Shown piece by piece: positions 39,609-48,971 of a stretch of 64,000 nucleotides of DNA; position 1 is the stretch's first letter; each line of letters begins with the position of its first letter. The notes below the pieces were generated by a model that saw only the letters and a list, made by a program, of their open reading frames with translations, was not told the DNA's origin and did no database searches. The stretch comes from JAIBJP01 sp035601195 (lineage in GTDB: Bacteria; Actinomycetota; Thermoleophilia; Gaiellales; Gaiellaceae): contig DATNOU010000046.1 of the NCBI GenBank assembly GCA_035601195.1, positions 59,589 to 123,588 of the forward strand, read 5' to 3'. The position numbers and the translations under genes were made by a program.

Positions 39609-40079
39609 ATGCCACGTCGTGCAGAGATTCAGGCGCGCGAGCCTGAGCCGGATCCCGTCTACAGCTCGAAGCTCGTCAGCCAGGTGATCAACAAGGTCAT
39701 GAACCGCGGGAAGAAGGCGACCGCGGAGCAGATCGTCTACCGCGCCCTGGACCTGGTCGGGGAGAAGACCGGCAAGCCGCCCGTCGAGGTCCTCGAGCAG
39801 GCGGTGAAGACCGTTACCCCGGTCCTCGAAGTGCGTTCCCGCCGCGTCGGTGGCGCGAACTACCAGGTGCCCGTCGAGGTGCCGCAGCGACGCGCGCGCA
39901 CCCTGGCCGTGCGCTGGCTCGTCTCCTACGCGCGCGACCGGCGCGAGAAGCACATGGACGAGAAGCTCGCCAACGAGATCCTGGACGCGCTCAACCAGCA
40001 GGGCGGCGCGTTCAAGCGCAAGGACGACCTCTACCGGATGGCGCAGGCCAACAAGGCCTTCGCGCACTACCGCTGGTAA
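39609..40079 (+). CDS. rpsG: 30S ribosomal protein S7
   Basis: 156 residues, normal length. Motifs: LVSQVINKVMNRGKKATAEQ, VLEVRSRRVGGANYQVPVEV, RRARTLAVRWLVSYARDR. It nucleates folding of the 30S head. Confidence 0.98.
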   Translation: MPRRAEIQAREPEPDPVYSSKLVSQVINKVMNRGKKATAEQIVYRALDLVGEKTGKPPVEVLEQAVKTVTPVLEVRSRRVGGANYQVPVEVPQRRARTLAVRWLVSYARDRREKHMDEKLANEILDALNQQGGAFKRKDDLYRMAQANKAFAHYRW

Positions 40080-40084
40080 CCGCG

Positions 40085-42187
40085 ATGAACGCCACGACCA
40101 CAACCGGCAAGAAGATCGCGCTCGACCGCGTCCGCAACATCGGGATCATGGCCCACATCGACGCGGGGAAGACGACGACGACCGAGCGGATCCTCTACTA
40201 CACCGGTCGCACGCACAAGATGGGCGAGGTGCACGAGGGCGCCGCCGTCATGGACTGGATGGCCCAGGAGCAGGAGCGCGGCATCACGATCACCTCCGCG
40301 GCCACAACGGCTTTCTGGCGCGATTTTCGTATCAACATCATCGATACGCCCGGGCACGTGGACTTCACGGTCGAGGTGGAGCGCAGCCTGCGCGTGCTCG
40401 ACGGCGCGATCGCCGTCTTCGACTCTGTCGCCGGAGTGGAGCCGCAGTCGGAGACCGTCTGGCGCCAAGCCGACGGCTACGGCGTGCCGCGCATCGCCTT
40501 CATCAACAAGATGGACCGCGTCGGCGCCGATTTCTTCGCGGCCGTGCAGTCGATGGTCGACCGGCTCGGGGCCAAGGCCGTGCCGATCCAGCTTCCAATC
40601 GGAACCGAGGAGCATTTCCGCGGCGTCGTCGACGTGGTCGAGATGCAGGGCGTCGTCTGGGACGACGCGCTCGGCATGGAGCCGAAGACGATTGAGATCC
40701 CGACCGAGCTCCAGGAGCAGGCGGAGGCCTACCACCATCAGCTGATCGACGCCGTTGCCGAGCACGACGAGGAGCTGCTCGAGACGTATCTGACGGACGA
40801 GACCTCGGTGACGCCGGAGATGATCCGGCGCGCGCTGCGCAAGGCCACCCTCGCTATCTCGGTAACGCCAGTCCTGCTTGGCTCCGCCTTCAAGAACAAG
40901 GGCGTGCAGCCGCTGCTCGACGCCGTCGTCGACTATCTGCCGAGCCCGCTCGACGTTCCGCCCATTCACGGCGTCGACCCGCGCACCGAGCACGAGCTCT
41001 CGCGCCGTCCGGCCGAGGACGAGCCCTTCTCTGCCCTGGCCTTCAAGGTCATGAGCGACCCCTACGTCGGCAAGCTGACCTACTTCCGCGTCTACTCGGG
41101 CAGGGTCGCAGCCGGCGACCGCGTCCTCAACGTCACGACCGGCAAGACCGAGCGCATCGGCCGGTTACTCCAGATGCATGCGAACCACCGCGAGGAGCGG
41201 GAGGAGATCGGCGCAGGCGAGATCGTCGCCGCGGTCGGGCTGAAGGCCACGACGACCGGCGACACGCTTGCGACCGAGACGGCTCCGATCAGGCTCGAGT
41301 CGATGACGTTCCCGGATCCGGTCATCTCCGTCGCGATCGAGCCGAAGACGAAGGCTGACCAGGACAAGCTGGCCCAGGCCCTCGGACGGCTCTCGGAGGA
41401 GGATCCGACGTTCCGCGTGCGGAGCGACGAAGAGACCGGCCAGACGATCATCGCCGGCATGGGCGAGCTCCACCTCGAGATCATCGTCGACCGCCTCATG
41501 CGCGAGTTCAACGTCAACGCGAACGTGGGCCGCCCGCAGGTGGCCTATCGCGAGACGGTCGGGAAGCGCGTGGAGAAGGTCGAAGGCCGCTTCGTACGCC
41601 AGACGGGCGGCCGCGGTCAGTACGGCCACGCGGTGATCAATATGGAGCCCGCCGGGCCGGGCGAGGGCTACGAGTTCGTCGACAAGATCGTCGGCGGCAA
41701 GATTCCGCGTGAGTACATCTCGTCCGTAGACCTCGGGATTCAGGAGGCCATGGAATCGGGAGTGCTCGCCGGCTTCCCCGTCGTCGACATTCGTATCGAG
41801 TTGGTCGACGGCTCGTACCACGACGTGGACTCGAGCGAGATGGCTTTCAAGATCGCCGGCTCGATGGCCTTCAAGAACGCGGCCCAGCGGGCCAAGCCGA
41901 AGATTCTCGAGCCGATCATGGCCGTGGAGGTCGTCACGCCCGAGGAGTACCTCGGCGACGTGATGGGAGATCTCAATTCTCGCCGCGGCCGGGTCGAAGG
42001 CCTCGAGCCGCGGGGAAATGCGCAAGCGATTCGCGCCCGCGTTCCGCTCGCCACGATGTTCGGCTACGCGACCGACTTGCGTTCCACGACCCAGGGTCGC
42101 GCCACGTTCACCATGCAGTTCGACCGTTACGAGGAAGCGCCACAGACGATCGCGGGCGAGATCGTCTCCGCGGCGCAGGGCTCGTAG
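40085..42187 (+). CDS. fusA: Elongation factor G
   Basis: 700 residues. GTPase motifs are AHIDAGKTTTTERI, DTPGHVDFTVEVERSL and NKMDRVGADF; the domain IV tip is GGRGQYGHAVINMEP. It catalyses ribosome translocation. It follows rpsG by five bases. Confidence 0.98.
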   Translation: MNATTTTGKKIALDRVRNIGIMAHIDAGKTTTTERILYYTGRTHKMGEVHEGAAVMDWMAQEQERGITITSAATTAFWRDFRINIIDTPGHVDFTVEVERSLRVLDGAIAVFDSVAGVEPQSETVWRQADGYGVPRIAFINKMDRVGADFFAAVQSMVDRLGAKAVPIQLPIGTEEHFRGVVDVVEMQGVVWDDALGMEPKTIEIPTELQEQAEAYHHQLIDAVAEHDEELLETYLTDETSVTPEMIRRALRKATLAISVTPVLLGSAFKNKGVQPLLDAVVDYLPSPLDVPPIHGVDPRTEHELSRRPAEDEPFSALAFKVMSDPYVGKLTYFRVYSGRVAAGDRVLNVTTGKTERIGRLLQMHANHREEREEIGAGEIVAAVGLKATTTGDTLATETAPIRLESMTFPDPVISVAIEPKTKADQDKLAQALGRLSEEDPTFRVRSDEETGQTIIAGMGELHLEIIVDRLMREFNVNANVGRPQVAYRETVGKRVEKVEGRFVRQTGGRGQYGHAVINMEPAGPGEGYEFVDKIVGGKIPREYISSVDLGIQEAMESGVLAGFPVVDIRIELVDGSYHDVDSSEMAFKIAGSMAFKNAAQRAKPKILEPIMAVEVVTPEEYLGDVMGDLNSRRGRVEGLEPRGNAQAIRARVPLATMFGYATDLRSTTQGRATFTMQFDRYEEAPQTIAGEIVSAAQGS

Positions 42188-42209
42188 CAAAGGAGAAGAC
42201 GGAGGTCAC

Positions 42210-43400
<1,191 letters not shown>

Positions 43401-43420
43401 GGGCGGGACATGTCCCGCCC
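43401..43420. repeat. GGGCGGGACATGTCCCGCCC palindrome, copy 5
   Basis: A perfect palindrome right after the tuf stop. It has the compensatory A/T pair in place of G/C. Confidence 0.85.
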
Positions 43421-43430
43421 GGGAAGCTAA

Positions 43431-43739
43431 ATGGCACAACAGAAGATCCGCATCCGGCTGAAGGCATACGACCATCAGCAGCTCGACCGGTCTGCAGCGC
43501 AGATCGTCGATACGGCGCAGCGGTCCGGTGCGACCGTCACCGGACCGGTGCCCCTGCCCACCGAGAAGAACGTCTACACGGTGATCCGCAGTCCGTTCAT
43601 CGACAAGGACTCCCGTGAGCACTTCGAGGTGCGCACGCATAAGCGTCTGATCGACATCCACTCGCCGACCCCGAAGACGGTCGACCAGCTGATGCGTCTG
43701 GACCTGCCAGCCGGCGTCGACATCGAGATCAAGCTATGA
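43431..43739 (+). CDS. rpsJ: 30S ribosomal protein S10
   Basis: 102 residues: QKIRIRLKAYDHQQLDRSAA and SREHFEVRTHKRLIDIHSPT are diagnostic. It also binds NusB in antitermination. The stop lies in an AT-rich hairpin (TGAAATTGC/GCAATTTCA, 43738-43758). Confidence 0.97.
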   Translation: MAQQKIRIRLKAYDHQQLDRSAAQIVDTAQRSGATVTGPVPLPTEKNVYTVIRSPFIDKDSREHFEVRTHKRLIDIHSPTPKTVDQLMRLDLPAGVDIEIKL

Positions 43740-43758
43740 AATTGCTCCGCAATTTCAT
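43738..43758 (+). repeat. AT-rich hairpin at rpsJ stop
   Basis: TGAAATTGC, loop TCC, GCAATTTCA: nine perfect pairs beginning at the stop codon, unlike the GC-rich surroundings. A similar arrangement follows rpsH. Confidence 0.7.
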
Positions 43759-43764
43759 CGTCTC

Positions 43765-43784
43765 GGGCGGGGCATGCCGCGCCC
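43765..43784. repeat. GGGCGGGGCATGCCCCGCCC palindrome, copy 6 (one mismatch)
   Basis: GGGCGGGGCATGCCGCGCCC in the rpsJ-rplC gap; a small GGGGCGCGCCCC palindrome follows 12 bases on. Confidence 0.75.
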
Positions 43785-43820
43785 CAACAGGGAAGGGGCG
43801 CGCCCCGGCCGCATCCGTAG

Positions 43821-43840
43821 GGGCCGGACATGTCCGGCCC
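43821..43840. repeat. GGGCCGGACATGTCCGGCCC palindrome, copy 7
   Basis: A perfect palindrome preceded by GTAG, 14 bases before the rplC start. It could mask or expose the ribosome binding site. Confidence 0.85.
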
Positions 43841-43854
43841 GAAAGAGGTCTTCG

Positions 43855-44475
43855 ATGAAGGGAATCATCGGACGCAAGCTGGGCATGACCCAGGTTTTCG
43901 ACCAGGAGACCGGCAAGCTCACCCCTGTCACGGTCATTCAGGCGGGGCCCTGCCCGGTCGTGGCCGTGCGCACTCAGGACACCGACGGCTACGACGCCGT
44001 GCAGCTCGCCTTCGACGCGGTGGCGGAGGGCCGGTTGACCAAGCCGCGCCTGGGCCATCTCAAGAAGCACGACGTCGCTCCGCACAAGAAGCTCGTCGAG
44101 ATCCGTGGGCCGCACGAGCTCGCCCCCGGCGAGACCGTTACCGTCGAGGCGTTCGAGCCGGGCGAGAAGGTCAAGGTCTCCGGAGTCTCGATCGGAAAGG
44201 GCTTCCAGGGAACGATCAAGCGCCACCGGTTCCACCGAGGTCCGGTCACGCACGGCTCCCACAACGTCCGCAAGCCGGGCTCTATCGGAGCTTCGGCGAC
44301 GCCTTCGCGAGTCTTCAAGGGAATGAAGATGGCCGGCCAGATGGGCGCGAAGCGGGTGACCCAGGTCGGTCTCGAGGTGGTCGATCGGGATCCGGAGCAG
44401 AATCTCCTGCTCGTGAAGGGGGCCGTTCCGGGCCACAAGAACGCGCTCGTCGTCGTCCGAGAGGACAAGAGGTAA
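43855..44475 (+). CDS. rplC: 50S ribosomal protein L3
   Basis: 206 residues: MKGIIGRKLGMTQVFDQETG, then VSIGKGFQGTIKRHRFHRGP and GSIGASATPSRVFKGMKMAG. The ATG is chosen by the family N-terminus and AAAGAGG upstream. Confidence 0.97.
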   Translation: MKGIIGRKLGMTQVFDQETGKLTPVTVIQAGPCPVVAVRTQDTDGYDAVQLAFDAVAEGRLTKPRLGHLKKHDVAPHKKLVEIRGPHELAPGETVTVEAFEPGEKVKVSGVSIGKGFQGTIKRHRFHRGPVTHGSHNVRKPGSIGASATPSRVFKGMKMAGQMGAKRVTQVGLEVVDRDPEQNLLLVKGAVPGHKNALVVVREDKR

Positions 44476-45104
44476 TGGCCGCTCCGAAGGCACCTTTCCT
44501 CGATGCGGCCGGCAAGAAGTCCAAGGACGTCACGCTGACCGCCGACGTCTTCGCCGTCGAGGTCAAGCCACAGCTGATCCACGAGACCGTGCGCGCCGAG
44601 GCCGCCGCCGCCCGGTCGGGATCGCAGTCGGCGAAGAGCCGTGGCCTCGTCGCCGGCGGACGCTCGAAGCCGTGGCGCCAGAAGGGCACGGGCCGCGCCC
44701 GCGCCGGAACGACGCGCGCCCCGCAGTGGACGGGCGGCGGCGTCGCCTTCGCGCCGCAGCCGCGGAGCTACACGCTCAAGGTCAACAGGAAGGCAAAGCG
44801 CTCGGCGCTCCGCGGCGCCCTCAGCGATCTTGCGGGCCGCTCGGCGCTCGCTGTGATCGACGCCTCCGGCTTCAAGGAGCCGTCGACCCGCGCTGCCGCG
44901 GACCTCGTCGGAGGCTGGGGCAAGGAGCTGCCACTCGTCGTCATCGCCCAGCCCGAGGAGGAAGCCGTGGCGAAGTCGTTCCGCAACCTCGACCGCGTGC
45001 TCGTCCTCGAGCCCTCTGAGCTCGAGGTCGGGGCGCTCGTCTGGGCGCGCTCTGTCATCGCGACTGAAGCTGCGCTCGACCGCGTAAAGGAGCTCGCTAG
45101 CTGA
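44475..45104 (+). CDS. rplD: 50S ribosomal protein L4
   Basis: 209 residues; the ATG overlaps the rplC stop by one base. The RNA-binding loop KPWRQKGTGRARAGTTRAPQ and GGGVAFAPQPRSYTLKVNRK are diagnostic. In enterobacteria L4 represses the S10 operon; no such leader is evident here. Confidence 0.96.
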   Translation: MAAPKAPFLDAAGKKSKDVTLTADVFAVEVKPQLIHETVRAEAAAARSGSQSAKSRGLVAGGRSKPWRQKGTGRARAGTTRAPQWTGGGVAFAPQPRSYTLKVNRKAKRSALRGALSDLAGRSALAVIDASGFKEPSTRAAADLVGGWGKELPLVVIAQPEEEAVAKSFRNLDRVLVLEPSELEVGALVWARSVIATEAALDRVKELAS

Positions 45105-45394
45105 TGGACTCCCGTCAGATTCTCATCAGCCCCGTGGTCTCGGAGAAGAGCTACAGCCTCATCGAGGACAACAAGTACTCCTTCCGCGTCCATCCGAAGG
45201 CCCACAAGACACAGATCCGCCAGGCCGTTGAGGAGCTCTTCGACGTCAAGGTCGAAGGCGTAAACGTCGTCCAGGTGCGGGCGAAGCCGAAGCGCCGCGG
45301 GTTCCACCGCGGGAAGAAGCCCGGCTGGAAGAAGGCGATCGTCCAGCTGCGCGCGGGCGACCGCATCGAGATCTTCGAGGGGGCGGCGGTCTAG
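45104..45394 (+). CDS. rplW: 50S ribosomal protein L23
   Basis: 96 residues: ILISPVVSEKSYSLIEDNKY, HKTQIRQAVEELFDVKVEGV. Docking site for trigger factor and SRP at the tunnel exit. It overlaps rplD by one base. Confidence 0.96.
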   Translation: MDSRQILISPVVSEKSYSLIEDNKYSFRVHPKAHKTQIRQAVEELFDVKVEGVNVVQVRAKPKRRGFHRGKKPGWKKAIVQLRAGDRIEIFEGAAV

Positions 45395-45420
45395 ATGGCG
45401 TCGTGCCGATTCCGAATTTC

Positions 45421-45440
45421 CGGCGGGGCATGGCCCGCCC
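45421..45440. repeat. GGGCGGGGCATGCCCCGCCC palindrome, copy 8 (imperfect)
   Basis: CGGCGGGGCATGGCCCGCCC followed by CTAC, the reverse orientation end of the unit. Confidence 0.65.
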
Positions 45441-45456
45441 CTACCCCTTCCCGTAG

Positions 45457-45476
45457 GGGCCGGACATGTCCGGCCC
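45457..45476. repeat. GGGCCGGACATGTCCGGCCC palindrome, copy 9
   Basis: Identical core to copy 7, also preceded by CCGTAG. Copies 8 and 9 together fill the rplW-rplB gap. Confidence 0.85.
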
Positions 45477-45495
45477 GCCGAAGAAGGGCGCACTG

Positions 45496-46338
45496 ATGGC
45501 CCTCCGCAAGTACAAGCCGACGAGCCCAGGGCGCCGCTTCCGCTCGGTCTCCTCGTTTGAGGAGGTCACCAAGCGCGAGCCCGAGAAGAGCCTGGTCAGG
45601 CCCGCGAAGCGGAAGGGCGGCCGCAACAACCAGGGCCGTATCACCACCCGCCACCAGGGCGGCGGGCACAAGCGCCGCTACCGCACCATCGACTTCAAGA
45701 GGACGAAGGACGCCGTGCCCGCGAAGGTCGCCTCGATCGAGTACGACCCCAATCGCTCGGCACGTATCGCCCTCCTCCACTACGCCGACGGGGCGAAGAG
45801 CTACATCCTCGCGCCCGCCGGGCTCCGTGTCGGTCAGCAGCTCGAATCGGGCCCCGGGGCCGACATCCGGCCCGGCAACGCGCTTCCGCTCGTGAACGTG
45901 CCGACGGGAACGCTGGTTCACAACATCGAGCTCAAGCCCGGCAAGGGAGGACAGCTCGCGCGGAGTGCCGGCTCGGGCGTCCAGTTGGTGGCCAAGGACG
46001 AGGGCTTCGCCGTCCTCCGGCTCCCGTCCGGGGAGATGAGGCGCGTGCCGCTCGCCTGTCGCGCGACCATCGGACAGGTCGGCAATGTCGACCACGAGAA
46101 CATCTCGAGCGGCAAGGCAGGTCGCAGCCGCTGGCTGGGCAAGCGCCCCACCGTTCGCGGCTCGGCCATGAACCCTGTCGACCATCCCCACGGAGGCGGC
46201 GAGGGCAAGTCCAAAGGGGGCCGCCATCCGGTGACCCCGTGGGGCGTGCCGACGCTGGGCAAGCGCACCCGCCGCAAGCACAAGGAGTCCGACAAGCTGA
46301 TCGTCCGCGCCCGCAGGCGCGGAAAGGAGCGCCGATAG
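45496..46338 (+). CDS. rplB: 50S ribosomal protein L2
   Basis: 280 residues. MALRKYKPTSPGRRF start, GRNNQGRITTRHQGGGHKRR, and the peptidyl-transferase-near loop GSAMNPVDHPHGGGEGKSKG with the conserved His. Confidence 0.98.
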   Translation: MALRKYKPTSPGRRFRSVSSFEEVTKREPEKSLVRPAKRKGGRNNQGRITTRHQGGGHKRRYRTIDFKRTKDAVPAKVASIEYDPNRSARIALLHYADGAKSYILAPAGLRVGQQLESGPGADIRPGNALPLVNVPTGTLVHNIELKPGKGGQLARSAGSGVQLVAKDEGFAVLRLPSGEMRRVPLACRATIGQVGNVDHENISSGKAGRSRWLGKRPTVRGSAMNPVDHPHGGGEGKSKGGRHPVTPWGVPTLGKRTRRKHKESDKLIVRARRRGKERR

Positions 46339-46626
46339 TTGTCCAGATCCTCCAAGAAAGGGCCCTGGGTCGAGGACCGGCTGATGGGCCGAATCGCGCA
46401 GATGAACGAAGGCGGCCAGAAACGCCCCGTGCGCACGTGGTCGCGCGCCTCGACGATCTTCCCGGAGATGGTGGGGCACACGATCGCCGTCCATGACGGC
46501 CGCAAGCACGTGCCCGTGTTCGTCACGGAGGCGATGGTCGGCCACAAGCTCGGCGAGTTCGCGCCCACGCGGACGTTTCGCGCCCATTCCGGCGACCGCA
46601 AGGCCGAGGTGAAGAAGCGAGTCTGA
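46339..46626 (+). CDS. rpsS: 30S ribosomal protein S19
   Basis: 95 residues from a TTG directly abutting the rplB stop. SRSSKKGPWVEDRLMGRIAQ and TWSRASTIFPEMVGHTIAVH are diagnostic. Confidence 0.97.
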   Translation: MSRSSKKGPWVEDRLMGRIAQMNEGGQKRPVRTWSRASTIFPEMVGHTIAVHDGRKHVPVFVTEAMVGHKLGEFAPTRTFRAHSGDRKAEVKKRV

Positions 46627-47252
46627 TGGCTGCTGTTGAAGAACCCCGCACCCAGGTCCGCGCCGAGGCGCGCTACGTGCGCACGGCGCCGCGCAAGGCG
46701 CAGCTCGTCACCGAGCAGATCCGTGGACGGACCGTTCCGGAAGCCCGCACGATCCTCGCGTTCATGACGCGGGATGCGGCTCGCGATGTCGAGCGGGTGC
46801 TCTCGTCCGCGGTCGCCAACGCGGAGGCGAACCACAACCTCGACGGCGACGACCTCTACGTTTCTGTCGCGGTAGTCGGTGCCGGGCCGACGCTGAAGCG
46901 CTGGCGCGCCCGCGCGCGCGGCCGCGTCGCCCGGATCAAGAAGCGCACGTGCCACATCACGATCGCGCTCGCGCTGCCGGAAGGGGGCGTCATCCCGGCT
47001 CCGCGGCCTGCACCTGCGCCCGCTCCAGCCGCTGAGCCGCCGGCCGAGGAAGCCAAGCCGAAGCGTGCTCCCGCCAGGAAGAAGGCGGAGGAGGAGCCTG
47101 CCGCCGCGGAGGCGCCCGCGGCCGAGGAGAAGCCGAAGAGCACACGCACGCGAACGACGAAGCCGAAGGTCGACGAGCCCAAGGCCGAGGCGAAAGCGAA
47201 GCCCAAGCCGAAGCGAGCGGCCACCCGCAAGAAGAAAGCTGAGGACACCTAG
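46626..47252 (+). CDS. rplV: 50S ribosomal protein L22 with C-terminal extension
   Basis: 208 residues. The first 118 are a normal L22 (ARYVRTAPRKAQLVTEQIRG, LKRWRARARGRVARIKKRTC-HITI). The last 90 are Ala/Pro/Glu/Lys-rich low complexity, ending in a strongly basic KPKPKRAATRKKKAED segment. The core is 110-115 residues in most bacteria. Confidence 0.95.
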   Translation: MAAVEEPRTQVRAEARYVRTAPRKAQLVTEQIRGRTVPEARTILAFMTRDAARDVERVLSSAVANAEANHNLDGDDLYVSVAVVGAGPTLKRWRARARGRVARIKKRTCHITIALALPEGGVIPAPRPAPAPAPAAEPPAEEAKPKRAPARKKAEEEPAAAEAPAAEEKPKSTRTRTTKPKVDEPKAEAKAKPKPKRAATRKKKAEDT

Positions 47253-48259
47253 TGGGGCAAAAAGTTCATCCCGGCGGCCTGCGGGTCGGCGTCATCCATG
47301 ACTGGAAGTCGAACTGGTACACGGGCACGAAGGAGTTCCCGCAGTACCTGATCGAGGACGTGAAGATCCGCGAGCACATCTACACCAAGCTCGGTCATGC
47401 GGGCCTGTCCGACATCCTCATCAAGAAGGACAAGCAGCGGATCACGATCGACATCTACACCGCCCGGCCAGGCATCGTGATCGGAAAATCCGGAGCCGAG
47501 GTGGACGCGCTGCGTCGCGACATCCACGGGATGACGCACAAGAACGTCCACATCAACATCAACGAGATCAAGCGGCCCGAGCTGGACGCGAAGCTCGTCG
47601 CCCAGTCGATCGCCGAGCAGCTGCAGAACCGCGTCAGCTTCAGGCGCGCGATGAAGCGCTCGCTCGCTTCGGCGATCCGCTCGGGCGCCCAGGGCGTGAA
47701 GATCACCTGCGGCGGCCGCCTGGGGGGTACTGAGATGTCGCGCTCGGAGACCTACTCCGAGGGCCGCGTCCCGCTGCACACCCTGCGCGCCGACATCGAC
47801 TACGGGTTCGCGGAGGCGAAGACGACCTACGGACGCATCGGCGTCAAGGTCTGGATCAACAAGGGCGAGATCATGCCCGAGGGCTTCGACACGGGACGCG
47901 ACAGCGGGCCGTCCGGGCGGCTCGGCGAGCAGGATCAGGCGCGCCGGCGTGGAGGCCGCGCGCGCGGCGAGGGCCTCGGGGCGTCGGCGGAGGGTGGGCG
48001 GCGTAGGTCGCCCGACCGCGAGGGCCTCGGCCCCGTGCGCCAGGGCCGCCGCGGCGGCGGCAAGCGTCGCTCGGTCGAGCAGCCCCGCACCGACGAGCAG
48101 GGCGTCTCCGCCGAGGGCCGCGAACAGCCGGCCATCGAGCCGGACGTCGAAACCGTGCCCGCACCCGTCGAGGACGCGCCGGACACGACCACGCCGAAGC
48201 AGCAGGTCGAGGATCCGACGAAGCTCGAGAGCTCGGGCGACGAGGAGTCGACTAGCTGA
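47252..48259 (+). CDS. rpsC: 30S ribosomal protein S3 with C-terminal extension
   Basis: 335 residues from a GTG. The KH domain has RPGIVIGKSGAEVDALRRDI, and the C-terminal domain ends near VKVWINKGEIMPEG (about residue 212). The following 120 residues are disordered, first Arg/Gly-rich, then acidic. Typical S3 is 210-275 residues. Confidence 0.95.
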   Translation: MGQKVHPGGLRVGVIHDWKSNWYTGTKEFPQYLIEDVKIREHIYTKLGHAGLSDILIKKDKQRITIDIYTARPGIVIGKSGAEVDALRRDIHGMTHKNVHININEIKRPELDAKLVAQSIAEQLQNRVSFRRAMKRSLASAIRSGAQGVKITCGGRLGGTEMSRSETYSEGRVPLHTLRADIDYGFAEAKTTYGRIGVKVWINKGEIMPEGFDTGRDSGPSGRLGEQDQARRRGGRARGEGLGASAEGGRRRSPDREGLGPVRQGRRGGGKRRSVEQPRTDEQGVSAEGREQPAIEPDVETVPAPVEDAPDTTTPKQQVEDPTKLESSGDEESTS

Positions 48260-48684
48260 TGCTGCTGCCCAAGAAGACCAAGTTCCGCAAGCAGCAGCGC
48301 GGACGCATGCGAGGCGTGGCCAAGGGCCAGCAACAGGTGCACTTCGGCGACTTCGGCCTCAAGGCGCTCGAGCCGGGGTGGGTGACGAATCGCCAGATCG
48401 AGGCTGCCCGTATCGCCATGACCCGCCACATCAAGCGCGGCGGCAAGGTCTGGATCAACGTCTTTCCCGACAAGCCCGTGACGCAGAAGCCGGCCGAGAC
48501 CCGCATGGGCTCCGGCAAAGGCTCGCCTGAGCACTGGGTCGCCGTCGTCAAGCCGGGCCGAGTGATGTTCGAGCTCTCCGGAGTGCCGGAGCGCCTGGCC
48601 CGCGACGCGTTGCGGCTCGCGGCGATGAAGCTGCCGATCAAGACGAGGTTCGTAAAACGAGAGGCGGACCTTTTTGAAGGCTAG
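48259..48684 (+). CDS. rplP: 50S ribosomal protein L16
   Basis: 141 residues: MLLPKKTKFRKQQRGRMRG, FGLKALEPGWVTNRQIEAAR, KPVTQKPAETRMGSGKGSPE. The last eight codons (EADLFEG and stop) are repeated downstream at 48755-48778. Confidence 0.97.
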   Translation: MLLPKKTKFRKQQRGRMRGVAKGQQQVHFGDFGLKALEPGWVTNRQIEAARIAMTRHIKRGGKVWINVFPDKPVTQKPAETRMGSGKGSPEHWVAVVKPGRVMFELSGVPERLARDALRLAAMKLPIKTRFVKREADLFEG

Positions 48685-48778
48685 GGCGGAAAACCAAATC
48701 GAGCTCCCTAAGGAGGGGGCTCGCGCGGGAACCATGGGTTCCCCCGCGATTGGAGAGGCTGATCTGTTTGAGGGCTAG
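48674..48778 (+). other. Relic ORF between rplP and rpmC
   Basis: A TTG-started 34-residue frame begins as MKARAENQIELPKEGARAG, like an L29 start, and ends EADLFEG, like an L16 end. It seems to be the product of duplication of the rplP-rpmC junction. It may not be translated into anything useful. Confidence 0.5.
48722..48748. repeat. GGGGGAACC/GGTTCCCC hairpin repeat, copy 3
   Basis: CGCGCGGGAACC, loop ATG, GGTTCCCCCGCG: 11 of 12 pairs. It lies between the two copies of the rplP end. Confidence 0.65.
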
Positions 48779-48971
48779 AGAGCTACGCGATCTGTCCGAC
48801 GAGGAGCTCGTGCGGCGCCTCGCCGAGAGCAGAGAGAACCTGTTCAACCTCCGCTTCCAGATGGCCACCGGCGCGCTAGAGAACTCAGCACGCATCGGCC
48901 TCGCGAAGCGCGACATCGCTCGCATCCTGACCATCCAGGCGGAGCGGGCGAACACGTTGGAGAGAAGGTAG
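48768..48971 (+). CDS. rpmC: 50S ribosomal protein L29
   Basis: 67 residues from a TTG (MRARELRDLSDEELVRRLAE), the family start; GGAGAGG lies upstream. ESRENLFNLRFQMATGALEN and RIGLAKRDIARILTIQAER are typical. Confidence 0.93.
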   Translation: MRARELRDLSDEELVRRLAESRENLFNLRFQMATGALENSARIGLAKRDIARILTIQAERANTLERR

